Origin: Neoarius graeffei
Taxonomy: Eukaryota > Chordata > Actinopteri > Siluriformes > Ariidae
DNA: 64,000 bases
Reading direction: 5' to 3'
Assembly: GCF_027579695.1 (NCBI RefSeq)
Contig: NC_083587.1
Span: 49,225,021 to 49,289,020 of the forward strand
Positions 22,028 through 32,384 of this stretch are shown here, piece after piece (the stretch's first letter is position 1; the number at the start of each line of letters is the position of its first letter). The translations under genes and the position numbers were made by a program. A model generated the notes under the pieces. That model searched no databases. It saw only the letters and a program-made list of their open reading frames with translations, and was not told where the DNA came from.

Positions 22028-22261
22028 AAAAATGAGTAACCCAATGACTGTCTCATGTACTCTTCATATACTCATACTGTTTAAGTAATGCAATAAAACT
22101 AATCTTTAAAAGTGGTATTTACTTAAACTGTTTGCATAGAATGAACTTTGGGGTTAACAGTGTAATAGTGTTGCAGTGTTCTGCAAATTTGCAATTTAAT
22201 ATTTCAGATCTTGAGACATGAAAGTGCTATTTTAAAAAATAAAAGGTCAGAAATGTTTTCT

Positions 22262-22634
22262 CATCTCATCTCATTATCTCTAGCCGCTTTATCCTGTTCT
22301 ACAGGGTCGCAGGCAAGCTGGAGCCTATCCCAGCTGACAACGGGCAAAAGGCGGGGTACACCCTGGACAAGTCGCCAGGTCATCACAGGGCTGACACAGA
22401 CACAGACAACCATTCACACTCACATTCACACCTACGGTCAATTTAGAGTCACCAGTTAACCTAACCTGCATGTCTTTGGACTGTGGGGGAAACCGGAGCA
22501 CCCGGAGGAAACCCACGCAGACACGGGGAGAACATGCAAACTCCGCACAGAAAGGCCCTCGCCGGCCACGGGGCTCGAACCCGGACCTTCTTGCTGTGAG
22601 GCGACAGCGCTAACCACTACACCACCGTGCCACC
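22262..22634 (-). mobile_element. tRNA-derived V-SINE-like element with target duplication
   Basis: Minus-strand copy of the common SINE. It is flanked by AGAAATGTTTTCT (22249-22261) and AGAAAAGTTTTCT (22635-22647), a 13-bp target duplication with one change. Confidence 0.92.
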
Positions 22635-23196
22635 AGAAAAGTTTTCTTTGTCGTCTATTTAGTTCATTTTATTTCCTCAATAATTTTCCTTGATTGAGAA
22701 ATCGGTCTGGGCTCTTATGGGTTAATCAGTAGCCTGCATGCTAGTATATGTTCCATTTACAGTCAAACATTTTGATGTACTCCAGGCTCAATTTTGATTA
22801 ATCAAAAATCTGCGTAGTAGTACAGTCTGAAGATGCTCTTGCACATTCGGTGTCAATTGAACAAAAATTATGGGAGGATATAGGTTTAATAAGTTTTACA
22901 ATTTTTGAAGTAAGTGATTGATAAGTTTAGATGTGTTCTTATCTTCAGACGTGTAGATGTAGTGTAGTGTAGATGTTTCTTTACCTGCTTGATAGTTTCG
23001 ACTGAGACTCCAATCTTCCTCAGAAGAGTCATTAGTCCTTAAATTAAATTCATGATAGACGTGAACTTAAAATCATTGTTTTATTTTATGGCCTTGGTGC
23101 CCTGGCTTTTGGCCTTCGTGCCCTCAAAAAATTGACAGCACAAAAGGCCAAGTGGCCTTGCCCCTAAAATGACGAAATTCCAGGCCTGGTTGGGAG

Positions 23197-23600
23197 ACAG
23201 ATGTAAGTGCAGAAGGTGTGTTTATTAATACAAGTGAAGACGGTAAATAATCCAGAATGGCAGGCAAAATCGTAAAATGGTGACACAGGCAATAGGTCAA
23301 GCGAGGCACAAACAGACTATCATAGACTTGGCAGAATCAAAGACAAGAAACAGGAAATCAGGGATCAGGAAACCAAACAAGGAAATAAGGCTCGGTAATG
23401 TGTCAGCAATGCAACTCAATACTTCGCAAAGTAAGTGTGTTTTCACAGTTTTAATACAGACGTGCTGATTGCGCCTTAATCCTGTGCAGGTGCGAGTCAT
23501 TTACGGCACAAGAGTCTGTGTGGCGTGCGCGCTGTCCGGAGCGAGCCCAAGGGTCTATCTGATGCAGGCGCCAAGGCGCGCAGGTGTGACACTCTTGCAC
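23197..23600. other. Unclassified sequence inside the hAT-like nest
   Basis: Phrases such as 'tggcagaatcaaagacaag' and 'gggatcaggaaaccaaacaagg' have the look of dispersed repeat DNA, possibly of LTR type. I see no paired ends or coding region to support a class. Confidence 0.25.
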
Positions 23601-23834
23601 GAAATTAGTATAAAAATTAATGTAGATATAAATATCTTATGCCAAATTATTATGGCATGTTACAAAAAAATTAAGAAAAAATCCGAGTCCTCGTCTCCAA
23701 TTTACGAGTCCTAATGCAATTAATGTACAAGTCCGAGTCATCAGTGCTCAAGTCCAAGTCAAGTCATGAGTCCTGAAAATTAGGGCACAAGTCGGACTCG
23801 AGTCCGAGTCCTGGACTCGAGTACTACAAGGCTG

Positions 23835-24005
23835 CTCCCACCTGACGTTGTCAATGCAAGAACACTAACTTTGTTTCAGGGCCTAGTAAAGAATGCGATC
23901 ATACTTGCTGCCAAAGTTTAAATCAACCGCCCATTGCCATGATTAGTATGACTAAAGGCAATTAATGTGATTAAAGATTGAAAGATAAAATGTAAAAGAA
24001 AAAAA
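23835..24005 (+). pseudogene. Non-LTR retrotransposon remnant, 3' portion
   Basis: Continuation of the LINE broken at 18221. After the duplicated 8 bp it reads PPDVVNARTLTLFQGLVKNA and ends at a stop after AAKV (23918-23920). It is followed by an A-rich 3' end 'gtaaaagaaaaaaac'. The join across the 5.6-kb insertion restores one frame. Confidence 0.8.
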
Positions 24006-25059
24006 CATTGGACATTTAGGACAATGTAATGCATCACTGAGAACACTCACTAGAAAAGACTCATTTTCTCATGACTCACGGCAATATTGTAGCCTATTTA
24101 GTAATTATTGAGCTGGCACAGTAATTTCAGCACACTCAAGTCAAGCCACATGAGCACTTTGTGAACTCGCAAAAAAAGCATGTATACGATCATCAGCAAC
24201 AACGCTACTCACAACAGATGCTAGACAAGGAGTGCTATCCAAACGTGACTCAGAGCTCATTGTGCATAAACGTGGCTTAGATGTTCATGATTGTGTGATA
24301 TAAAATTACGTCTAGATAGACTGTACATTTCATCCAACGAAGCCAACATTCCACTGTCTTTCATGTGCATGTAATAGTTCTGTGCTAAAACAGATATTTC
24401 TTCATCTTCATCATCATCGTGACTCTTTGAGGTTTAACCTCATGAGTCCAAGGAGTCTGACTGCTCGGAGTGGCCATTAATCTATCATTTGAATTCAGAG
24501 TGTTCCCTCATCAGTCAAAGAAGCTGCCCCTTGTCCATTTCCGTCATTCTTTCGATCCGTATCCATACTTGTCATCTCTTCCCTTTGTTTACCGAAGGAA
24601 CCATGAACAACGTCGACAGTGGGTACTGACTTTCAAGAAATCTTGTGAAATTGTATTCCAGCCTTTTGTACGAGGCCGGTAACGATTCAATCAATTCACG
24701 ATTCAATTTGATTCGCAATATTGGGCTCACAATTTGATTTTCTCATGATATTTTTGAAAATAGTTAAATGACGAAAATTTTCTTACCCAAAGAAAATGCA
24801 ACTATGCAAAATGCAAATTTTCCTATTCTTTATCAAGATAAATATTAATTTTGTTAAATTTGAAAAAAAAACCTCTTTCTTTAATTTTCTTAATAACCAA
24901 CAATAATTATTTTCCCACATTTGTGAAGGTCGGAGTAAAATATAATAGCCTATTTACTGAAATATTCCTTTTATAAACTTTTTGTTATGGCTGTAATCAG
25001 GCTTAAACATGAAAATCACTTCTTTCTTTCTTCCCTTTTCTTTAGTTTGTAAAACGAGA
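24006..25059. other. itga8 intron, no gene seen
   Basis: No exon is recognised. At 24685-24760 the phrases 'gattcaatcaattcacgattcaatttgattcg' suggest the subterminal part of an old DNA transposon, but no partner end was identified. Confidence 0.35.
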
Positions 25060-25072
25060 GCTCGGATTTCTT

Positions 25073-26648
25073 CTCGTCTCGTCTCGTCTTCTTCCGCTTA
25101 TCCAGGACCGGGTCGCGGAGGCAGCAGTCTAAGCATGGAAGCCCAAACTTCCCTTTCCCCAGACACCTCGGCCAGCTCCTCGGGAAGAACACCGAGGCGT
25201 TCCCAGGCCAGCCGAGAGACATAGTCCCTCCAGCGTGTCCTGGGTCTTCCCCGGGGCCTTCTCCCGGGGGGACATGCCTGGAACACCTCCCCAGGGAGGC
25301 GTCCAGGAGGCATCCGAAAAAGATGCCCGAGCCACCTCAGCTGGTTCCTCTCGATGTGGAGGAGCAGCGGCTCTACTCTGAGCTCCTCCCGAGTGACTGT
25401 GCTTCTCACCCTATCTCTAAGGGAGCGCCCAGCCACCCTGCGAAGGAAACTCATTTCAGCCGCTTGTATCCGCGATCTTGTTCTTTCTGTCATTACCCAA
25501 AGCTCATGACCATAGGTTGACAACTCAGCCCCTCTCTTCACCTGAGTGTCCAAGACATAGGGTCGGAGATCAGATGACACGACTACAAAGTCGATCATCG
25601 ACCTCCGACCTAAGGTGTCCTGGTGCCACGTGCACTTATGGACACCCCTATGCTCGAACATGGTGTTCGTTATGGACAAACTGTGACTAGCACAGAAGTC
25701 CAATAACAAAACACCACTCGGGTTCAGATCGGGGAGGCCGTTCCTCCCAACCACGCCCCTCCAGGTGTCACTGTCATCGCCCACGTGAGCATTGAAGTCC
25801 CCCAGTAGCACAACGGAGTCCCCAGTCTGAGCACCCCTCAGTACCTCTCCCAGGGACTCCAAGAAGGCCGGATACTCTATACTGCTATTTGGCCCGTAGG
25901 CACAAACAACAGCAAGAGCCCTCTCCCCAATCCGAAGGCGCAGAGAGGCGACCCTCTCGTTCACTGGGGTAAACTCCAACACATGGCGGCTGAGCTGGGG
26001 AGCTATAAGGAAGCCCACACCAGCCCGCCGCCGCTCACCACGGGCGACTCCAGAGAAGTGGAAAGTCCAGCCCCTCTCGAGGAGCTGGGTTCCAGAGCCC
26101 AAGCTGTGCGTGGAGGTGAGCCCGACTATCTCTAGCCGGTACCTCTCAACCTCCCGCACAAGCTCAGGCTCCTTCCCCCCCAGCGAAGTGACATTCCATG
26201 TCCCAACAGCCAGCCGCTGTGTCCGGGGATCAGGTCGTCGAGGCCCCTGCCTTCGACTGCCACCCAATCCACACTGCACCAAACCCCTACTGCTACCTCT
26301 GTGGGTGGTGAACCCACAGGAGGTCGGGCCCACGTCACCTCTTCGGGCTGAGCCCGGCCGGGCCCCATGGGCAAAGGCCCGGCCACCAAGCGCTCGCATA
26401 CGAGCCCCAACCCCGGGCCTGGCTCCAGGGTGGGGCCCCGGCTGCGTCCTACCGGGCGACGTCACGGTCCTGGATTTTTTCTCCATAGGGGTTTTTTGGT
26501 GAACTGCTCTTGGTCTGGCCTGTCACCTAGGACCTGTCTGCCTTGGGAAACCCTAACAGGGGCATAATGCCCCCGACAACATAGCTCCTAGGATCATTCA
26601 AGCACACAAACCCCTCCACCACAATAAGGTGGCAGTTCTAGGAGGGGG
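25073..26648 (-). mobile_element. Internally deleted LINE with 13-bp target duplication
   Basis: It is flanked by GCTCGGATTTCTT at 25060-25072 and 26649-26661, a perfect 13-bp duplication. On the minus strand the element starts at 26648, with a 5' leader containing short inverted repeats. It codes one long frame (26486-25098) and ends in a tail of 'cgaga' pentamers next to 25073. The presence of both ends with a duplication suggests it moved in this shortened form. Confidence 0.92.
25098..26486 (-). CDS. LINE protein: endonuclease joined to C-terminal segment, reverse transcriptase absent
   Basis: A single open frame of 462 codons on the minus strand. After an arginine/glycine-rich N-terminal region, residues about 90-310 form an apurinic-type endonuclease. 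Visible motifs are [59 protein letters not shown] and LRPYVLD. At about residue 330 the frame passes from VKRGAELS directly to [20 protein letters not shown], which in full-length relatives lies after the reverse transcriptase. The end [38 protein letters not shown] is the usual C-terminus. From memory, full-length relatives are common in fish, roughly 1,000 residues long. The LINE clade is not assigned with confidence (I/Nimb-like is my guess). The endonuclease HxD-type end (normally ..TDHHLV) is lost at the junction, so activity is doubtful. It is not a host gene. Confidence 0.85.
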   Translation of the reverse strand: MEKKSRTVTSPGRTQPGPHPGARPGVGARMRALGGRAFAHGARPGSARRGDVGPTSCGFTTHRGSSRGLVQCGLGGSRRQGPRRPDPRTQRLAVGTWNVTSLGGKEPELVREVERYRLEIVGLTSTHSLGSGTQLLERGWTFHFSGVARGERRRAGVGFLIAPQLSRHVLEFTPVNERVASLRLRIGERALAVVCAYGPNSSIEYPAFLESLGEVLRGAQTGDSVVLLGDFNAHVGDDSDTWRGVVGRNGLPDLNPSGVLLLDFCASHSLSITNTMFEHRGVHKCTWHQDTLGRRSMIDFVVVSSDLRPYVLDTQVKRGAELSTYGHELWVMTERTRSRIQAAEMSFLRRVAGRSLRDRVRSTVTREELRVEPLLLHIERNQLRWLGHLFRMPPGRLPGEVFQACPPGRRPRGRPRTRWRDYVSRLAWERLGVLPEELAEVSGEREVWASMLRLLPPRPGPG

Positions 26649-26959
26649 CTCGGATTTCTTGTTAAATCTATTTGTGGTCGCATTAGAGCTATGTTACTTC
26701 CGCCTGGAGTGAGGTCATGAGTATTCCTGCCCTATTACCTTACTATATTAGCACCCTCTGCTGTCTAAACAATGCAATTACAGCTAGGAAACGCTAAGAG
26801 ATTATGCAGCCAGGTAAGAATCGCCATTCTTTTTTTTTATTGAATTGATTTGAATTGTCATTAATTTGTATCACAATAGATCATCGCATGATATCCAGTT
26901 ACATGCTGTCCAATAGTGGACAAATCGTGAATTTATTAGCTAGCTCACAATGCTTCAAT

Positions 26960-28200
26960 CAGGGATGAGAGTTTCCCGCTTTTTGGCGGATTTCCGCTTT
27001 TTCTGAGTAAAAAACGACCTTTTTATATTATGCCAAATCCGTTGAGAATTTTTTTTTTATTAATTTCGGGGGGTTGGGGTATGTTCCTTCATGCTGTTCA
27101 AACTTTATTAACTCCAACGATGTTTACACATTATTTGTAAGTCGCCATCTTTCGTCTTGTTTAAATCTCGTTGAACGTGATGTAAAATTCGTGTTATCTA
27201 CATTGTTATTGGTCAAAACATTGATGTCGAGACCATAATAGCCAATCAAAACAGTTTTTACAAAGATACCCACATCCGCTTTCTTTTATCAAAACTTACA
27301 CATGTTTGTGAGCTGCATATCAAAAATACTTTCCTCTATTCGGCATGTTTTCTCAAGATGCCGAATACTATTGACAAGCGAGATGAAGCGAAGGGACGTG
27401 AAATTGATGCTGGTATGAAAAAACAAGTTTAGCAAAGCAAAAGGAAAGCAAGAGAGGAGTGTGAGAGAGAGCCAGGTGAGAGCATGTAAAAACACAGGAG
27501 GCGCTGGCGAATGAAAGAAAAAGGAAAAAAGAGAGGACTGATAAGCTTTTGGCTTTGGCCAAGAAGCTGAAGTCTAAATGATCAAATGAAAATTTGTTTC
27601 AAAAAATAACTGGGAACTGTAAATAACTTTTAACTGTAAAAAGTGTGAATAGACATTTTCCTTTTGAAGGAAACATACAAGTGATGTGGACAATAAGATA
27701 AAGACAGTCCCCATAAAATATGCATTTGTTTGATTCAATACATTGAATATATGATAATTTGAATTATAGCTGACAGTGTTGATAACTATATAACTTTAAA
27801 GTTTAAATAGACATTGTGAAGAAATCATATACAAGTAATGTGGACATTAGGAAAAGGTCAGTTTCCATAAGATATGAATGTTTTTATTTAATTCAATAGA
27901 TTGAATATATGAAAATTTGAATTATTAATGGAACTGTAAATAACTATGAATTTTAATGGACATTTTTTTTAGAAAAACAAGTGTTGGCAATGAGTAATAA
28001 CCAGTCCCCATAAAATGTAGATATTATTTTGAATTAATGCAATACACATATTGATTTTGATACATATTGTTCTATAGAATAGTGTTTTTATTTCAATAAG
28101 TATTAAAATAGGCATCAGGTGTTTTAATTAACTACAGCTCAGATTGCAGCTCAGATTACAGATTTTCTGCTTTTTTCATCAGGACCCACTCTCATCCCTG
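26960..28200. mobile_element. Inverted-terminal DNA element with internal tandem repeats
   Basis: Ends CAGGGATGAGAGTTTCCCGC and ACCCACTCTCATCCCTG are inverted over about 12 bp; the adjoining sequence (TTTCCGCTTTTT, TTTTCTGCTTTTTT) is similar. The CAGGG start resembles hAT ends, but I could not see a matching 8-bp duplication. Around 27360-27580 a + strand reading MPNTIDKRDEAKGREIDAG, then lysine/arginine-rich sequence ending LALAKKLKSK, hints at a coding fragment with a stop in it. From 27608 to 28050 three diverged units of about 150 bp recur ('gaactgtaaataact', 'tagacatt', 'cagtccccataaaat'). Confidence 0.65.
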
Positions 28201-28789
28201 TTCAGTGTGCTGCCCACACTGTCCTGTGTTTAACTTGGCTAAAAAAATAGTAGCTAATGTCAAGTAATGACAAACTAGTTCATGAGTTAAATGCTTTAAT
28301 ACAGCAGACTATTATAAGCAAATAAATTTATGATTATTATCCATTTTTCACAAAGTTTCTAATGTGGCACATTAGACGCCAGTAATAAAAACTGTCAGTA
28401 AGTCGTTGCCACTTGCCTTGGCTACATGCTGTGCTGTTCTGCCACAAGTCACATATATTAGTCAAGTCTGGCTCTTGTCTTTATTTTCTGTCAGCGGGTT
28501 TCACTGCGAGTGGAAAGCAGGAGATTTCTACGATGACCGTGTCCAACTTTAATTTGCACACATGGTAATAACATCCTAATCGAGTTACCCAATCGTAAGC
28601 GGACAGCCAAAACTCACAGCCGTTTCCACCTGGCATTTCGAATACGTCTCCATTGACCACTTGTGATTGGATTTCATGCATCATTTCATCTGAAGAAAGG
28701 GTGTTACGGTGGTGTTTATTACATCAGACCTCCACTGTGTTTTTGTTTTTAGGCAGAAACGTCCCACAAATCTGATCTCATGCACTTCT
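28201..28789. other. itga8 intron, no feature seen
   Basis: No coding or repeat signal that I can support. Confidence 0.4.
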
Positions 28790-28792
28790 CAG

Positions 28793-29505
28793 GCCAAGTT
28801 TACATTAGACCGTATCTGTCTCGTTTTCTTTGCGGATGCACTGTCCGTTTACATTAAAACGCCTGGAAACACCGGGAAACAGGAATCCGCCAGGGTTCAC
28901 GTATTCAATCCAGATCGTGTCTGGTCCGGTGCTGTGTAAACATTGAGGATACGCGGATACGCTGTGCTGAGCTCTAGCTGGCGTCGTCATTGGACAACAT
29001 CACTGTGACATCCACCTTCCTGATTTGCTGGCGTTGGTCATGTGACGCGACTGCTGAAAAACGGCGTGGACTTCCGCCTTGTATCACCTTTCATTAAAGA
29101 GTATAAAAGTATGAAAATACTGCAAATACTGATGCAAATACTGCCCATTGTGTAGTTATGATTGTCTTTAGGCTTGCCATCCTTCCACTTGCAAGTGGTA
29201 AGTGACGCGCATGCCCGACATGCACTGGGATCACACACACAGCGGCTCAGTCCCAAATCACTGCTCGTGCGCTCCACTCGCGCGCTCTGTGAGCTGCGCA
29301 GGGCCGGAGTGCGCACCCTCCAGAGGGCACTCGCTGTTCAGGGCGGAGTGATTTGGAGCGCAGGATGCCTGCGGAGCCGAGCGTATCCGTGTATTGGCGT
29401 TGCTGTGTGCACGCAAATCGTGTATTGGCGTTGCTGTGTGCACACTAATCGTTTTAAAAACGTTAATCTGATGATCCGCTGATACGGTCTAATGTAAACC
29501 CCACC
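28793..29505 (+). mobile_element. 0.7-kb inverted-terminal element, copy 1
   Basis: Starts GGCCAAGTTTACATTAGACC and ends GGTCTAATGTAAACCCCACC, inverted over about 20 bp. It is flanked by TCA on both sides (28790-28792, 29506-29508), a possible 3-bp target duplication as in PIF/Harbinger elements. The interior has a TATA-like 'gtataaaagt' and a GC-rich part with 'gtgattt..gcgc'. A related copy in opposite orientation is at 62039-62776. No transposase. Confidence 0.8.
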
Positions 29506-29700
29506 TCAGTATCATGATCTAAATGATTGAGAGATGAGACAGCAAAAGGTGCTTTCGTCTCAAGTGTCATACCGGTAACAACGTCTTGACTCATTAGCTT
29601 AGCGTCTGAGTACTCTACTGTTCCAAACAGCATTGTAATGATTACGTATTTTCAGCCTAAGGCAATGACACAGTCAATTGAGTGGTCCTTCATTGCTGTT

Positions 29701-31310
29701 CAGTGGTGCTTGAAAGTTTGTGAACCCTTTAGAATTTTCGATATTTCTGCATAAATATGACTGAAAACATCAGCAGATTTTCACACAAGTACTAAAAGTA
29801 GATAAAGAGAACCCAGTTAAACAAATGAGACAAAAATATTATACTTGGTCATTTATTTATTGAGGAAAATGATCCAATATTACATATCTGTGAGTGACGA
29901 AAGTATGTGACCCTTTGCTTTCAGTATCTGGTGTGACCCCCTTGTGCAGCAATAACTGCAACTAAACGTTTCCGGTAACTGTTGATCAGTCCTGCACACC
30001 GGCTTGGAGGAATTTTAGCCCGTTCCTCCGTACAGAACAGCTTCAACTCTGGGATGTTGGTGGGTTTCCTCACATGAACTGCTCGCTTCATGTCCTTCCA
30101 CAACATTTCGATTGGATTAAGGTCAGGACTTTGACTTAGCCATTCCAAAACATTAACTTTATTCTTCTTTAACTATTCTTTGGTAGAACGACTTGTGTGC
30201 TTAGGGTTGTTGTCTTGCTGCATGACCCACCTTCTCTTGAGATTCAGTTCATGGGCAGATATCCTGACATTTTCCTTTAGAATTCGCTGGTATAATTCAG
30301 AATTCATTGTTCCCTCAATGACGGCAAGCCATCCTGGCCCAGATGCAGCAAAACAGGCCCAAACCATGATGCTACCACCACCATGTTTCACAGATGGGAT
30401 AAGGTTCTTATGCTGGAATGCAGTGTTTTCCTTTCTCCAAACATAACACTTCTCATTTAAACCAAAAAGTTCTATTTTGGTCTCATCCGTCCACAAAACA
30501 TTTTTCCAATAGCCTTCTGGTTTGTCCACGTGATCTTTAGCAAACTAAAGATGAGCAGCAATGTTCTTCTTGGAGAGCAGTGGCTTTCTCCTTGCAACCC
30601 TGCCATGCACACCATTGTTGTTCAATGTTCTCCTGATGGTGGACTCATGAACATTAACATTAGCCAATGTGAGAGAGGCCTTCAGTTGCTTAGAAGTTAC
30701 CCTGAGGTCCTTTGTGACCTCGCTGACTATTACACGCCTTGCTCTTGGCGTGATCTTTGTTGGTTGACCACTCCTGGGGAGGGTAACAATGGTCTTGAAT
30801 TTCCTCCATTTGTACACAATCTGTCTGACTGTGGATTGGTGGAGTCCAAACTCTTTAGAGATGGTTTTGTAACCTTTTCCAGCCTGATGAGCATCAACAA
30901 CGCTTTTTCTGAGGTCCTCAGAAATCTCCTTTGTTCATGCCATGATACACTTCCACAAACGTGTGTTGTGAAGCTCAGACTTTGATAGATCCCTGTTCTT
31001 TAAATAAAACAGGGTGCCCACTCACACCTGATTGTCATCCCATTGATTGAAAACACCTGACTCTAATTTCACCTTCAAATTAGCTGCTAATCCTAGAGGT
31101 TCACATACTTTTGCCACTCACAGATATGTAATATTGGATCATTTTCCTCAATAAATAAATGACCAAGTATAATATTTTTGTCTCATTTGTTTAACTGGGT
31201 TCTCTTTATCTACTTTTAAGACTCGTGTGAAAATCTGATGATGTTTTAGGTCATATTTATGCAGAAATCTTGAAAATTCTAAAGGGTTCACAAACTTTCA
31301 AGCACCACTG
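29701..31310 (-). mobile_element. Tc1-like transposon copy 2, full length
   Basis: This 1,610-bp element has inverted repeats of about 210 bp (29701-29915 and 31099-31310). They start CAGTGGTGCTTGAAAGTTTG, with TA at the right flank (31311-31312) and TT in place of TA on the left. The minus strand carries a full-length but interrupted transposase. It serves as the reference for the damaged copies at 1965 and 40177. Confidence 0.93.
29921..30943 (-). pseudogene. Tc1-like transposase, full length with in-frame stops
   Basis: The frame from an ATG at 30941-30943 to the stop at 29921 spans 340 codons, the usual Tc1 length. Stops interrupt it near codon 3, near 30545 and near 30170. All pieces share one frame, so the damage is nonsense changes rather than indels. 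The N-terminal paired-like DNA-binding region is visible (TKEISEDLRK, HQSTVRQIV, then RARRVIVSEVTKD). The DD34E catalytic triad is represented by WTDETK, QQDNNPKHTS and SPDLNPIEMLW. The C-terminus is GGHTRY. It could not make a complete enzyme. Confidence 0.9.
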
Positions 31311-32384
31311 TACGTCTTCGACGCTCTTGAGTTTTTAGCTTTTGAGGTAATACCATGAATTACCGTGACTTTTTAATTTACCACGTGGGAATTGTACTGA
31401 TTTTCATTCATTTCTAAGGTTTACATTTGCATCTGGCTGCCAGAATAAAATATACAATTTTTTTTTTTACAAAAACAAAGGTTTATTTTCAGTGTTTCTA
31501 ATAGCTGCACAGTTCACGGCTGTTCTTTCATCTCTGCATCATTGCATACATCTTGAAATGATTGATTCAGCCATAGAGGGTAAGGGAGAGGAGCTGATGT
31601 TTACCATGAGCTAATGAAGAAAAGATGAATGTTTAACGTCACTTCTCTTCACGCTACCCTCCTGACTCGTGTGGCTTAATTAGGATTAACCTTGCCATGC
31701 CGAAATGCCTTTCACCTTATTCACACTGAGAAACAGAGTATAAACTTATGTCTATGAGAGAGAGAAAGAGCATGAGCATGATGTAAAGATGGGGATAAAG
31801 AAGGTTCTTTGTCTTTTTTTTCTTACCACATACTCGAATCATGACAACTCCGCACCCACTTCAAAACTCCACATGTGCATTATCAGCAGTGAGACATTTT
31901 AATCACATGTCTGAGACTCGTCTTGCTTCTGACTCATTTTGCATTTGCTCAAATTCTACAATCTCTAATGACATCACAAACGCATGAATGATTTCAGGAA
32001 GCACCGTTTAATTTTAACCTCTTGACAAATAACATGACATTTGCATCATATCAAACATAAGCAGTCTGATTACAAATTAAAAAAACCCCAACTTTTCCTT
32101 TCCTTACGTTAGCAGTTTAAGTCGCTTTTATTGTTTACTTTTACTGGCATGTGATTTCTGCATTGCTATTTTAATAATTATTCTATATTTACACACATTT
32201 TTATTCATATTTATATTGGTGCTATTTTTCTTCTTCCTGTCACAATTGTTATTTGTTATTACGATTATTATTATTTTCTCATTTTACTCTTTTTATTAAC
32301 TTTCATGGTTCTTTTTGTTTCTTTTTTCCCTCTTGTTAGGGTTGGGCAATATGCCAAAAATATATTTCTATTTGATGATTTCTA
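31311..32384. other. itga8 intron, no feature seen
   Basis: AT-rich intron DNA without recognisable exon, RNA gene or repeat. Confidence 0.4.

Larger units (their letters stand above)
20712..23188. mobile_element. hAT-like nonautonomous element
   Basis: Ends CAGGGCAGGAATTTC and its near-complement GAAATTCCAGGCCTG are flanked by perfect 8-bp duplications GTTGGGAG (20704-20711, 23189-23196). Near the ends, 'ggccttgatgccc' and 'ggccttggtgccc' phrases recur in opposite orientation. No transposase is visible. A SINE (22262-22634) and a possible small repeat (21722-22027) lie inside. Confidence 0.88.
18222..23834. mobile_element. hAT-like nonautonomous element, enlarged by nested insertions
   Basis: The ends are CAGTGTTGTAGTAGAGTC and the complement of CAGCCTTGTAGTACTCGAGTC. 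They are flanked by 8-bp near-identical duplications, CTTCCACC (18214-18221) and CTCCCACC (23835-23842). Subterminal DNA is packed with 'gagtccgagtcc' and 'caagtccaagtc' repeats. Removing the block restores the LINE reading WNWLPPDVVNA. Inside are an L2-like LINE (18447-20640), another hAT-like element (20712-23188) and a SINE (22262-22634). No hAT transposase is present. Confidence 0.85.

Noticed and set aside
25098..26486. Novel host endonuclease gene on the minus strand
   Set aside because: The 13-bp target duplication, pentamer tail and LINE C-terminus show it is a retrotransposon copy.
26960..28200. Firm hAT assignment for the CAGGGATGAGAG-ended element
   Set aside because: The inverted ends are clear, but I could not see a matching 8-bp duplication, so the superfamily is left open.
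30530..30985. Plus-strand frames such as MIFSKLKMSSNVLLGEQWLS in the Tc1 copies
   Set aside because: They are the antisense reading of the Tc1 transposase, repeated in all copies because the DNA is repeated.
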